Shown here: piece after piece, positions 45,441 to 56,554 of the stretch
How the letters are laid out: every line of letters starts with the position of its first letter
Numbering within the stretch: position 1 is the first letter of the stretch
Origin: Cricetomys ansorgei
Taxonomy: Eukaryota; Chordata; Mammalia; Rodentia; Nesomyidae
DNA: 64,000 bases
NCBI GenBank assembly: GCA_026225945.1
Contig: JAMJFZ010003624.1
Span: 9,158,501 to 9,222,500, forward strand
Direction of reading: 5' to 3'
The notes under the pieces: generated by a model
Database searches by the model: none
Seen by the model: only the letters and a program-made list of their open reading frames with translations
What the model was told of the DNA's origin: nothing
Position numbers and translations under genes: made by a program

Positions 45441-45930
45441 TTTTTTTCTTTACTCTTGAGAATTTCATACATGAATACATTTAGGATAAGAAAGAAATTT
45501 CCCAGAAGGAGCCTGCCATCCTCTTCAGAACCATGTTTCTGCTGTCCCACAGAGACTTCGACTCTGTTTCCCTAGGAGTAATAAACTGTTAATACAGCTG
45601 TAGTTCAAGCTTAAGCTTAAAGTCCCTAACAGGAGCGCCTCTGTGATTCAGATTCACTCTTGTACTTTTCACCCAGCTATAGATGTGGTTTCCATGGAGT
45701 CGAGGAGCCCCTGCTTTTTTCCCCCAGGTGGTGGATGACCATCACACATGCATGACCCTAGCACTAAATAAAATCTAAAACAAAACTTTTAAGAAGTGAA
45801 TATACGTGTCCAAAAGAGGTAATCTTAGAGGAGAGACATCAGTGTGAGTCACTAACTAGGGAGTCCAGGCTGCCTCTATTTCGGAGTGGGAAGCAACGTT
45901 GGAACAGAAAAAATGCAGGAAATTTAAAGC
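45441..45930. other. Unassigned intron sequence
   Basis: No gene recognised. The left edge (tactcttgagaatttcatac) may be another rodent L1 3' fragment. Confidence 0.4.
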
Positions 45931-45934
45931 AGGG

Positions 45935-46990
45935 TAGACCAGTCCTACAAACATTTATCAGAGCTCAGCTGAGTATCAAACACAGAATATAAAGATGAAG
46001 AAGATGATCACCTCCCTAGGGGAGCTTCTGTGCCAGTTGGGGTATGCAGATGACATGCAAAAATCACTTTTCCGTAGCGTTGGAACACGGATGTGGCTGC
46101 TCCTGGTTTCAATGGCCAGGCGTGGCTTGTCTGAATCCTCTATTTTAGGATGTTTTATCAGGCTGCAGTCAAGGTGGGACCTATGATGAGGTCTCCTTTG
46201 CAGGGCTCAAAAGTTAAAGATCTCCCAAACTTACCTTTGTGACTGTTGGTAGGATTCAGTTCCTTGTTGGCTGTTAGACCAAGAACCACCCTCGGTTCTC
46301 CAACATATTGATCTAACATGGGGCATGTCCTGCAAAAGCCAGCAGAAGGAACAGACTGCCATTAGCTAAGATGGTAGGGACAGTCTTATGTAGCCCATCA
46401 TAGATATGGGGCAGGAATTACATAAGGATGCCAGGGTCAAGAGGTGGGAGCCTGCCAGCTGTACAGGGGGTTACCATAGTTCCCTAATATTTAAATGAGG
46501 CCCACTCCAGGGCACACAGAAGCAAGGGCATCCATCTCCGCCAAGGGTGGAAGTGGCTTCTTGGATTGCAGCGTCTGGTGTCTGGTGTACCTTGAAGGAT
46601 GAATAAGGGTTGATTTGTGTGCTGACTGATGGGGGAAGGGAAGCTCCATGAAGGAAGAACAACTTGACAGACACCAAGATGGTAAAGTCTAGTGGCTTGT
46701 CAGAGGACCACCCCGCAAGTAGTTCTGGGTAACAGTATGTGGTAGAAGACAGGAAGGAAGAGCCAAACATGGAAGAAAATGAAAGTTGAGACCCAGATTC
46801 TAAAGAGGAAGGCTTTGTCAAAGAGAACCCAGGCAGGGTTTTAAGCAAGAGGAGACTATGCGTAGAGGTGTGGATTCACGGATGTGAAAGGCTGATGCTT
46901 GCGACCTTTATAGTGACTCGGATGCCTGAGGAAGAGGTTCTGAGTTAAAATAGTAATGGGGAGAAGATAGTATGCTTTTATTTGTTTAAA
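45935..46990 (-). mobile_element. L2 LINE fragments, antisense
   Basis: Features of reversed L2: 'acatttatcagagctcagct' at the left and 'ggcagggttttaagcaagag' at 46831-46850, with purine-rich sequence between. Strongly decayed; the middle may contain unrelated sequence. Confidence 0.4.
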
Positions 46991-47660
46991 TTGTAGAGTT
47001 GTTTGATAGTTGGGAAAGGCAGAGTGAGAAATAGGCTAGTCCACCGTGATGTCTGGGTTTTGGCTTAGCATTTGAAGAACAGCCTTGTTGGGAATCAGAG
47101 AAAAGAAGGAAACAGAAGGAAAGGAAAAATGTAGGAGAGAGGTCTGTACGTGTTTGTGTACGCCTCACTATGTGCACACATAATTACACATAAATGTACA
47201 TTCATACACCCAGTGACTACAGGATCTCTTAACTCAGTTCTTACACCGTTTATGTTCTCAGTTTAATCAATGTAACTATGCAAATCTTCCTCGTGAAGCC
47301 ATATGCTCTGCTGGCGGGAGACAGAGTCAAATATTGAATTCATTTTTCTTGCAGGCAGTTTGATAAGGAAACTTACTGTCAGGGTTCTAGTAAACATAGG
47401 CCCAAAGGTGGGAAGCCTGTCTTCGTGTGCTGTCTACTGTTGGAAAATCACAGTGTGGCCCTTGCATGCAAATGATGGGAGAACCGAGCACTGCTTAGGA
47501 AGAATGAGATTTCACATAGCTCGTTTCTTCCCGAAACCAAGTTTAATTTGTATTACATTAATTTATCTTGTATATGTTTATGGGGGGGTGTTTACTATAG
47601 TACTCATGTGGAAGTCAGTTGTCTCCCTCTGTCATGTAGGTTCTGGGGATCAAAGTCAGG
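46991..47660. other. Unassigned intron sequence
   Basis: Plus frame 47303-47689 (128 codons) has no recognised domain and runs into the LTR at 47665. No other feature. Confidence 0.45.
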
Positions 47661-47664
47661 CCAT

Positions 47665-48055
47665 TAAGTGTATTAGCTACTCTCTATAGCTGTGATAAAA
47701 TACCACGACCGAGACAACTTATGGAAGAAAGAGTTTATTTTGGCTTATAGTTCCAGAGTGGGTGGGTAGGTGGGTGGGAACTCCATAATGGCAGGGAGGC
47801 ATGGCAACAGACAGCCAGAGCAGGAAGATGAGAGATCACTTCCTTCCACGGGCAGGAAGCAGAGGGAATGAGCTGCAGGTGGGAGACAGTTACAGACTCT
47901 CAAATCCCACTCTCCCAGTGACGTACTTCCTCCAGCGAGCTCTGCCTCCTAAAGGTTCCATAGCCTCTCCAAATAGTGCCACCAACTAGGGGCCCAGTAT
48001 CCAGAAACCTGATCCTGTGGGGACATTGCCCACTCAAACCACCACATCCAACTTG
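47665..48055 (-). mobile_element. Rodent MaLR-type LTR, antisense
   Basis: Shares the order of 40925-41270: 'gctgtgataaaataccacga', 'gagtttattttggcttatag', 'gtgccaccaactaggggccc' and a 'ctcaaaccaccaca' end. A GGTGGGTAGGTGGGTGGG run lies at 47760-47777. Confidence 0.7.
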
Positions 48056-48334
48056 GCAGGAAGCCTCTTCACCTGCTCAGCCATCCCACAGCCCCAAGCT
48101 CTCCTTTCTAAAGTGTACAGTTCTGATTTTTGGTGTAAGTGTTCCTTTGCTTATGATAGAGTTATACCCCGACAAACTCATCGTGAGCTGAAAATATTGT
48201 TCAGCTGGAAATCCATGTAATACACCTAATGTATTGAACATCATGGCTTAGGTAGAGCACATTAAACATTACTAGGATGCTCACATTAGCCAGCAGTTAG
48301 GCAACAACATCTAACATCTAAGACAAGGCCTTTT

Positions 48335-48425
48335 ATTTATTTATTTTTCCAGTACTGGGGATTGAACCTAAGGCCTTCTACAGGCTAGGCACTTGCTCTA
48401 CCACTGAGCATATAGCTAGCCCTTA
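48335..48425 (-). mobile_element. ID/B4-type SINE head, antisense
   Basis: 'agtactggggattgaaccta' and 'gcacttgctctaccactgag' are the reversed tRNA-like head; T-rich sequence on its left. Confidence 0.8.
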
Positions 48426-48428
48426 ATT

Positions 48429-48462
48429 TTTTATTATTTATTTATTTATTTATTTATTTACT
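48429..48462. repeat. (TTTA)n tract
   Basis: TTTATTTATTTA run between two antisense SINEs, likely a reversed A-rich SINE tail. Confidence 0.9.
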
Positions 48463-48572
48463 TTGTGACAGAATCTCACTCAGTTGTATAGGCTAGCCCT
48501 TAAACTTGCAATCCTCCTGCCTCAAACTCCTGAGTAGCTGGGAACACAGGCTCCACAAAGCCGAAGTTATAG
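48463..48572 (-). mobile_element. B1/B4-type SINE body, antisense
   Basis: Reversed 7SL-like body: 'gacagaatctcactcagttg', 'caatcctcctgcctcaaact' and 'gagtagctgggaacacaggc'. Confidence 0.75.
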
Positions 48573-48724
48573 TGAAATGTTGACTATCATCTATAGATGT
48601 ATAGACATTTTGTAGACATGACCTGGAACTTGCCAAACAGGCTGTGCTGGCTAGGCAGCACACCCCGGAGATCCACCTGTTTCGGTCTCCCTGTCACTTG
48701 GATAACTGGCTTTTTTTTTCCCCT

Positions 48725-48815
48725 TCCTTTTTAAAACATGAATTCTGGGAATCAAACTCATGTCCTTGTGCCTGCAAGGCAAGCAATTTACCACTAAGCC
48801 ATGCCTCTAGACCCC
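48725..48815 (-). mobile_element. ID/B4-type SINE head, antisense
   Basis: 'attctgggaatcaaactcat' and 'caatttaccactaagccatg' show the reversed head. Confidence 0.7.
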
Positions 48816-49049
48816 GCTCTGTGCACTTTGAGGAGGCTACATGTTCAATGACGAATTAAAGTAAGAACTGAGACTCCCTGTTTGACTCCACAGTGGAAAA
48901 AGTAACTGGAGGGACGTTGAGAAGCTAGATTCCCAAAGCAGCACCTTTCTCCACTACCACAGGGGGCGCTGCTGAGCAGATGCTAATCTGGGGTTCTCAC
49001 AGTAGGATTCTGGAGTGTCAAGTTAGTCACCATTTTTTTTTTTTTTTCC

Positions 49050-49165
49050 CCAAGCAGCAACTGGAGGCTGGACCATCTCTATGAGTTTGAGGGCAGCCTG
49101 GTCTACACAGCAAGATCTAGGCCAGCTGGAGCCACCTGGTAAAAAGAAAATAATAAAGTTTAAAT
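49050..49165 (+). mobile_element. B1-related fragment, sense
   Basis: Partial B1: 'gggcagcctggtctacacag' with 'caagatctaggccagctgga'. The left side is a T run that does not belong to it. Confidence 0.5.
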
Positions 49166-49177
49166 TTGGTTTGCCTG

Positions 49178-49592
49178 CTGTGCTGGCTAGTTTTATGTCA
49201 TATTGACCCAGGCTGGGGGTCGTCTGAGAGGAGGGAGCCTCAGCCGAGAAAATGCCTTCATGCAATCAGGTTGTAGGCAAGCCTGTAGGCCATTTTCTTA
49301 ATTAGTGATCGATGTGGGCGGGTCCAGCCTCTTGTGGGTGGGGCCATCCCTGAGCAGGTGATCCTGGGTTCTATAAGAAAGGTTTGGGTAAACCAAGATG
49401 AGCACGCCAGTGAGCAGCAACGCCCCATGGCCTCTGCGTCAGCTCCTGCCTCCAGGTTCCTGTCTCGTTTGAGTTCCTGTCCTGACTTGCTTCGGTGCTG
49501 TGGAAGCGTAAGTCAAATAAACCCTTTCCTCCCCAACTTGCTTTTGGTCAGGGTGTTCCAGCATAGCAAGAGTAACCCAAGCTAGGAAAAAG
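49178..49592 (+). mobile_element. Rodent LTR-like dispersed repeat, sense
   Basis: Full-looking copy: 'gtgctggctagttttatgtc', 'attagtgatcgatgtgggcg', 'gatcctgggttctataagaa' and the poly(A)-like 'caaataaaccctttcctccc'. Same family as 20655-21030. The TG start and AATAAA position suit an LTR. Confidence 0.8.
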
Positions 49593-50000
49593 CTCAATGT
49601 TAGCAGCCACTGGCGTCAGTACAGTTATATGCACTAGTTTGTGTACTTCTAACTCTACAGTGTATGCTGGCTCTTGATATTTATTGTGAGGACTGTAGAG
49701 AAACTGGTAGTAAAGATGTTTCCCCAACGGTAACTCGTACAAAATTCACCTGTGGCTGTTTTGAAGTGCGTTTTCTACACTCTCCCGTGAAGGCAGACAA
49801 GCTGTCAGTATGGAATTTGGCTGCACAGCCAGCAAAACAAAGAAGCCAGGATACAGCTTAAAAGGAGCCTAGAGAATTCTATGGAGCAGCCCATTCCTAC
49901 ATTTCAAAATTTCCTACTCCCAGGAGCTCCATGACCAGCCAGCCTAGCTGAAATGTTAAGGTTCCAGCTCAGTGTGAGACCCTGTCTCAAAGAAGTAAGG
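49593..50000. other. Unassigned intron sequence
   Basis: No gene or repeat recognised. Confidence 0.45.
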
Positions 50001-50002
50001 TG

Positions 50003-50362
50003 GGCTGGCTTTGTGGTGTCTGCCTCTAATCCCAGCACTAGGGAAGCAGAGGCAGGAGCTCTGTAAATTTGAGGCCAGCTGGTCTACCTAGAAATCGCCA
50101 GGACAGCCGGGACTACATAGAGCAGCCATTCTCAATCTGTGGGTCGCAACTCTTTTGGGGGTTGGACAACCCTTTCACAGGGTCGCCTAAGACAATCTGC
50201 ATGTGTTTACGATTCATAACAGTAGCAAAATTATAGTTATGAAGTAGCAATAAAAATAATTTTATGGTTTGAGGGTCACCGCAACATGAGGAACTGTATT
50301 AAAGGGTCTCAGCGTTAGGAAGGTTGAGAACCATTGACATAAAGAGACCTTGTCTTAAAAAG
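50003..50362 (+). mobile_element. B1 SINE, sense, split by a URR1
   Basis: The left part (50003-50122) is a sense B1: 'tgcctctaatcccagcacta', 'atttgaggccagctggtcta', 'gacagccgggactacatag'. The B1 tail resumes after the hAT element as 'acataaagagaccttgtctt' at 50337. Together these make one B1. Confidence 0.85.
50123..50336 (+). mobile_element. URR1-like hAT MITE nested in B1
   Basis: Termini cagccattctcaatctgtg and aggttgagaaccattg. The flanking octamers acatagag (50115-50122) and acataaag (50337-50344) match at 7 of 8 positions, a clear hAT target duplication made from B1 sequence. The body matches the copies at 9304 and 36705. Confidence 0.9.
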
Positions 50363-50399
50363 CAGGTGGAGGAGGAAGAGGAGGAGGAGAGGGTGGATA

Positions 50400-52830
50400 G
50401 TGACAGAGGAAGATGCTCTGGCCTCTGTAGGTATACCCATTCACACAGCCATCTACACACCCACATGTGTGCACCACAAGCACGCCACACACATACACAC
50501 TAAAACAATAGCAAATACAATTGCAACTCTCTGACTGAACCTCACAACCTATTTCCATGGTAACCGGGGAAGGACAGGCTACAGAGAAACAGATGATTTC
50601 CTTAGATACTCCTGTCAATCATAAAAGAATAAAAAAGAACTGTGAACAGAGATAAAGGAAGTCAAGGGAGATGCTCCAAGCCTTGAGACTCTCCCGATAC
50701 TAGTTGCAGACTAGCTCTTGAAGGCACAAGCCGGTGCAGGGCACTTTAGCAGGCAGAAGAAACAGCTGGGTCTTTCTCTCTTCTGTGGCTGCCTGGTGCC
50801 TCCTAATGCCCTTACAAATGTGATCCCAGCCTCAGAGAAAGCCTGGTGCAGGTTGCCAGGGCCCGCCTCCGCCCCAGGTAGGGCAGTGGATGTGTGCAGG
50901 CATGGTGGTGTGTAGTTGGAGACCAACTTGCGCATTGTCTGGCTCTTTTTGTTTTTAACGGTCACATATTTTTCTTTTTTTGGTTAATTTTAGAATGTCG
51001 TTTTTAGAATTAAAATGTTATTGTTTTGAAAACTATGGCGAGCAAGAAAAACATCTGCTTTTTGTGTTTAAGAAATTCCATTGCATTTCCTGTTTGTGAG
51101 GCCTGTTATCTTTTAGACTGTAAACTCTCATGGAGTCTCTTAAATGTTCTTTTCCTTGTTTTCCCAATACATTTGCTTTCCAGAGAAGCAAAGAAAGCTT
51201 GGTAAGGTGGCTTTGGGCCTGTAAGTTCCACATTTGGGAGCCTGAGAGAGAAGGATCGGAAGCTCAAGACCACAACCGACTACACTAGGGAGCTGAAGGC
51301 CAACCTGAGCTCTGGGAGACCCAGGCTCAAATAACTGATGGGGGTAAGGGAGAGAGAGAGAGAGAAGGAAGGGGTCACTGAGGAGCAGGGGTAGATGGGC
51401 AGGAGTGTATGCTTTCTCAGCTCCTCCTCTCTAGACAGATGTGTAGGTGTTTGGGAACGGTCCACAGGTGGCATTTGTCTTCACGTTAGTCAAAGTCAGC
51501 CTTGGTTCTGCATCTTGAATAGCTCGAAGCTGAGATGGTTGCAGTAGATTCATGGCACAGCTGGCAGGCCTCCCTGCCGACACAGCCAGGAATTATTTCG
51601 CTGCATACAGGAATGAAATGTATCAACTTGAAATGTTTGTGCTAGCCGAGTGACCTGCTTGGCCAGCATCGTGTGTGTGTGTGTGTGTGTTCCCCAGGGT
51701 CTGCGTGAAGGGCCGAGACAAGGGTCCGTGTCTCTGGGTGCCTGCGGGGTTGCTAGGAAATGATTTCCAAAGCGCCCTGTGGTGATGCAGCGGGCTGAAC
51801 TTTTTTTATGCAGCGTTGTCGTGGAAACCAAGTGCATCATTGCTTTGCCTGACTAATTTATGGTTTAGTGATGAAATTTGTAATTCAGGGTTAACTGAAA
51901 CAACCAAAAAAAAAAAAAAAATATGTAGCAGGCCCAGAAACTTTAAAGGGAACAGCAGTACACAGAAAGCTTTTGAATTGGAAGACTTCACATGCTGCTG
52001 GCATGGATATTGTGAAGTTCGCACTGGGGAGGGCTTGCCAGTGTGAAGGAATGGGAACTAATCACTCTGTTTTCTGTGTTCTTTGAGGGTAAATCCATGC
52101 TCACCTGTGGCTCTTGCAGCTGGGTTTTGTTACTGCTCCCAGGTCTGGCTTGTAGCAGGGAGGCTTGGCCGAACCGCTAGAATCTGGTTCCTTAGTAGGT
52201 CGGTTAGATGGCTTTACGTGCCCATCGATTCCCCCCCTCCCGCTGTCCTTCCTGTGGGTGACATTGCTAAGCTTGTCATCCATGAAGGCCTGCCACATGG
52301 ACATTCTGCCCTGGGCTTGTTCTGTCTGCTGTCTGCTCTCTTTTACTCCCTACCTATGACCTCCTTCCTGTGATTTTAAGGGTCCTCAAGGAAGAGAAAA
52401 TCTCTTTGTGTGTTGAGGAAAGGGCCGCCTATTACTTTAGATACTGATGGGTGTGGTCATGTCTTCACTGGTGGGTCACTGGGGCGCGCTTTCAGATGAT
52501 AGTTCATCAGGATAGGAGAGCCGAGCCAAAAGGAGAAGTTACTACCATTGAGTTGTTCATCTGCTTCCCCAGGGTTTAGTTTAGCTCCTGGGGTTTCATC
52601 CCTACTCGCTTGACAGGGAGAAGCTTGACTTCTGTTCCTTTGGATTAAATCTGCTCTGTGTTTCGGATATTTCCCAAACACCCTTTATTGACATTTCTAT
52701 GTTTGGTGTATGTGGTTTGGGCATTTTAGAGGAAAAAGTCTGACTGTGGATATGACTCCGTAGATTGACGTGGAACAGGTCGACTTTGATGAATATTTCA
52801 CTGAGTACTATATAAGGCCCAAATATATTT
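50400..52830. other. Mostly unassigned intron sequence
   Basis: Contains a possible B1-like fragment at 51190-51330, a (GA)n tract at 51350-51366, a (GT)n tract at 51669-51690 and an A run at 51906-51920. 51480-51900 is unique and looks like a candidate conserved non-coding block. No exon recognised. Confidence 0.45.
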
Positions 52831-52831
52831 T

Positions 52832-52905
52832 CATTCTTTTATTCAGCACTTGTTTTACAAATACCTACTTCGTGCTAGATACTTCTGGTCGCCTCTTCTT
52901 TTCAA
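52832..52905 (-). mobile_element. L2/MIR 3' end fragment, antisense
   Basis: 'ttattcagcacttgttttac' then 'ctacttcgtgctagatac' matches the reversed shared 3' end of L2 and MIR. Confidence 0.45.
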
Positions 52906-54425
52906 AAATATCACCAGAGGCAGCAGGTACCTCCAAGGCTCTGAAAGTCAAGGCCAGCCAGAACATGGAGCTGCAGCAGCCCTGAGAGGCGCCAATGGAC
53001 TCATCTCCCTGCTCAGGCCCCTGAGCTCCCACGGCTCACTTCCTAGGTTGTTGCCTGTTTTGCCGACTACAGAGTCTTGGGTGGAGCTCCTGTTGACAGC
53101 AGGTTATGCAGGCCCGTGTTTCCCTCTGTCCCTCTAATATTGACCTTTTGTAGACAACGCCTTTGTTAGTAAAACTGGAGCCCAGAACAGAACACCAGAA
53201 GAACCGAGGTGCTTTGGCTCCGTCCCCACACATGTGTACTTCAGTGAGGAAGTAGGGACCCTGCTTGTCCCCGGGTGAGTACCCCGGCCAACTCAAACAC
53301 ATAGGATTGTGTCTATGCTTGCCAGGACAGGGAGAAAGCAAACCTGTCATGTTTGAGGACGTCACTGAGGAGTTCCGTTGATAGGAGAGAACAGGCTTGG
53401 TTTGGTTTTGGGTATTGGCAGTTCTCACCAGTCTTCCAAGGTTGCCAGCCCGGCCTCCCTCCCTAGTGTCTTCTCTATAGAAGTTGGACCTTTCTCCCTT
53501 CTCCTTCAGCATCTCCCACAAGTTGCCTAGACACCTAACCAGGTGAAAGCGAAGCCTCCCCCAGAACGTGCATCCTCTTTGGAGAATAAGTTGTCGAATT
53601 CCAGCTCCTGTCTTGCTGGATGGATGATATTTAGTCATCTTCTTATTCATTTAGTGGGGCAGGAAAAGCTCTGTCTTGTCTGGACTTGGGTAAGATTAAG
53701 GACAGCATGCCTTCAATGTGCTTGACACTTGGAGTCATCACCCTCTCATCAGGAGGACTTGCTCCACCAATGGTCCCCTCCCCCACACTTGGCCGATCCT
53801 CAGCTCTTCTGACCTAATATAACTTCATGACCTTTATCCTTAGAGATGCCCCCCTGAGAAGCTTATGATGTGGGTTCATCTTAGACAGCAGCCAGGGCAA
53901 AGTAGACACACGTCCTCACCCACCTTCCAGTGTTTACACGTGGGTTGTGGTTTCTTGGCGCACGTTGGTGTGTTGGCAAACCCCAAACTAGAAAACATGA
54001 AAGGAGGGGCCTAGGCTCACAATTGATCACGTCTGACAACCTTTTACCTTCTACGTCAGTGGGTTAAGTGTCCAGACTACCATTTGTCATGACATGTCCC
54101 CACGTTACTCTTGTTTGCTGTGTGGACATCAACATTCTTCCTCCTACCATGGGAACAAGATTCTCCGAGCTGTGCTTGGGTCTAATTGTCTAGCAGTTTA
54201 AGGAGACCGCAGGCAGAGCGTTCACTCATTCATTCGCTGATTCGTTCATGTATGCAGCCGGTTCATAATGAATTTATATTTGCCCTGGACTGAGGGGCTG
54301 CAGACACATCCTCATTCCTACGGGGCTTGAGTTGTAGTTTAGAGACCGTAGTCAATCCTTCAACACAGCTTGAAATTCTGGGGGTCTGTCTTGTGTTTCC
54401 TTCATATCTTTTTTTTTTTTCATTT
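52906..54425. other. Unassigned intron sequence
   Basis: Holds the longest non-GC-rich open frame of the window (minus 53036-53650, 204 codons). Its predicted product shows no recognisable domain, signal or repeat, so I do not call a gene. No confident transposon either. Confidence 0.4.
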
Positions 54426-54429
54426 ACTG

Positions 54430-54625
54430 CTCTCATTTGTTTATTCAGTAAGTATTGACTGGGGCCTAATATGTGTTAGGCAGCACTCGAGACAGTAGGT
54501 TTCGACTGTGAAAAATAAGCTCTCTCGTCTTCTCAGTTTATACTGCGGGTAGAGGGGACTACCAGGGGAGAGCATGAGCAACTACAATGCGCATCCAATA
54601 AGTGGGCGGACGGTGCAGTGAAGAC
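54430..54625 (-). mobile_element. L2 LINE 3' end, antisense
   Basis: 'ttattcagtaagtattgact' and 'aatatgtgttaggcagcact' resemble the reversed L2 3' end, followed by its purine-rich body. Confidence 0.55.
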
Positions 54626-54929
54626 GCCGATCCGGGAAGACGGAAGGAAATGGCCTTCTGAAATACCCACGTGTATCGTAGTTCGTTGACTCTTAAGATG
54701 AGCTTTCTCAAAAAAATAATTTTCACAGCTCTAAAATGAGACCGCACTTCATAACCGGCGACACTCACTACTTCAATTGGCAATATTTTAAAAATAAGGG
54801 TGTGTCTCCTAATAGCGGAGCCTTTTAGATGTAATAAACATGGCAGTCCTCGCCACGTGCCGGCCATTGCTCTTAGCAATTGCTGTGTGGAGTCCCTCCA
54901 ACAGCCTTATTAGCTGGGTACTAGCTGTA

Positions 54930-55290
54930 ATTTGAATGTGCTCCCCAATTTCCCATGTTGGAAACCCAGTCCTCTCCACATGAGAGATGATTCAGCCATG
55001 AAGGTTCTGTCTACCTGAGTGGATTTTTTTTTTTTTAATGCCATTCTGTGGTGCTGGGTTAGTTATTGCAAGCGTGGCTAACAAGCAAGTTCCATGTCTG
55101 CCTCCTGCTCTCTGCTGCCACGCAGTCCCTCACCGTGTGAAGTATTCTGCTCAGGCGTGATGTGGCGTGAAAACTCACCAGCTACAGCCCCTTGATCCTG
55201 GGCTTCTCAGCCTTCAGAACCACGAACAAATAAATCACTGTCAATTCTAAACTCCCCGGTGTTGTTACGGTGTTCTACGACAGCAGCACA
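54930..55290 (+). mobile_element. MaLR-type LTR, sense
   Basis: Order of an MLT/MST-like LTR: 'gtaatttgaatgtgctcccc', a 'catgagagatgattcagcca' segment, 'gatcctgggcttctcagcct' with 'tcagaacca', an 'aataaa' poly(A) signal at 55229 and an end near 'acgacagcagcaca'. A T run at 55027-55038 interrupts it. Confidence 0.65.
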
Positions 55291-55304
55291 AATGGGCAGA
55301 TCCG

Positions 55305-55460
55305 GTGCTATTGACTATCTTCCTTCTCGAGGCAAAGAAATGGGAGCGAGTAAGTTGTTTACTTGGGGTCACGCAGCAGGCGTTGGCCTGGTCAGGACTG
55401 GAATGTAGGCAAGTTGGTTGTGCTGTTAACTGCCGAGCTGTGCTGCCAGAACTCTGGGAG
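55305..55460 (-). mobile_element. MIR SINE, antisense
   Basis: Reversed MIR: 'ggcaaagaaatgggagcgag', 'cttggggtcacgcagcagg' and 'tgttaactgccgagctgtgc'. Confidence 0.6.
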
Positions 55461-55537
55461 ATGTCTTTTGAGATAAGAACTCAATGGGGGTCAGAGAGGA
55501 AGCTAAGTGGTCATATAAATAAATGATGTATGTCCAC

Positions 55538-55559
55538 AAAAAAAAAAAAAAAAAAAAAA
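55538..55559. repeat. Poly(A) tract
   Basis: About 21 A bases, without a recognised SINE upstream. Confidence 0.95.
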
Positions 55560-55739
55560 GTGTGGCCCTGAATCTGGAACGTGTCCAGTATTTTGAAGGA
55601 CAATCATTTTGAGGAAGTGGCTTTGGTGGGAAGGAGCCAAGAGCGAAATGAGATTATAGAGGTGAGGGGGGGGTGTTCTACCTGCAGACATCTGTGAGCC
55701 AACAGTGCGTAGCTATGAATGTGGATTGGGTTGCCAAGG

Positions 55740-56045
55740 GAGAGAGTGTGAACAGAAGATCTGAGGACTGGACCACGCTTTGTAGCATGTAGAACGTGGG
55801 AATTGGCTTGATGAGTAGAATCTGGTTCTTGATAATGAGTAGCTACTGGGAGGGAAGCAAAGGAACAGTGTGGTGGCCTGAGAGCCTGGTGGAAACAGTA
55901 TTTCAAAGAGGAGGGAGTTGTCCCCGTGTCACAGGCTACCGATGGATCCAAGGAGATGAGGACCCAAGTTCACCTGGAGGATTTCAAAAGGCCAAGGGGT
56001 TAGTGAACTTGAGCAGGATTCGTTCTCAGCAGTGATAGAGGCAAA
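55740..56045 (-). mobile_element. L2 LINE fragment, antisense
   Basis: 'gtatttcaaagaggagggag' with 'ccgatggatccaaggagatg' and 'gaggaccca' follows the reversed L2 ORF2 body; the plus-strand frame over it (79 codons) is not a gene. Confidence 0.5.
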
Positions 56046-56189
56046 AACCTGCCCGAAGAGGAAATGAGGGAAAGTGAACTGAGGTTATACTTCTGAGCTG
56101 GTATCCGCTAGGGAAAGTGTGCTATAAATGCCAGTTTAGTTCAGCTGACTGGCAATGTTTTTCCTGTATGTATACTTGTTTTCTGTTTA

Positions 56190-56440
56190 GGAGCTCTGAC
56201 GGTCGTTGAGAGGGAGGTGTTGATGTTCCCCAGTTATAATTGCAGATTTGTCCATTTCTCATTAGAGTACTGTCAGGTTTTGCTCCGTGTATTTTGAAGC
56301 TCTTTTGTTTGGCAATTACATACTGTCGTATACGCCCGATGAATTGACGCCTTTCCGACTGTGTGATTCCTCATTTATTCTTGTTGATTTTCTTTGATCT
56401 GAAGTTGATTTGGTCAGATATTAACATTGTAGAGGAATAG
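56190..56440 (-). mobile_element. L1M ORF2 fragment, antisense
   Basis: Reversed ORF2 landmarks: 'ggtgttgatgttccccagtt', 'gtccatttctcattagagta', 'gtattttgaagctctttt' and 'ttgatctgaagttgatttgg'. Appears to continue at 57300 and 58690. Confidence 0.65.
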
Positions 56441-56468
56441 GCCTTGTGAAAGTTAAGAAGAGTCTATA

Positions 56469-56550
56469 ATCCAAGGATCTGTATGAAAGGATCAAATCCA
56501 AGGGTCTATGTAAAAGAATCACATCCAGGGATCATATTCAAAGGCCTGTG
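56469..56550. repeat. Three ~27-bp tandem units
   Basis: Three imperfect units, each starting ATCCAAGG or ATCCAGGG (56469, 56496, 56523), separate the L1M remnant from the following composite insertion. Confidence 0.75.
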
Positions 56551-56554
56551 TGGT

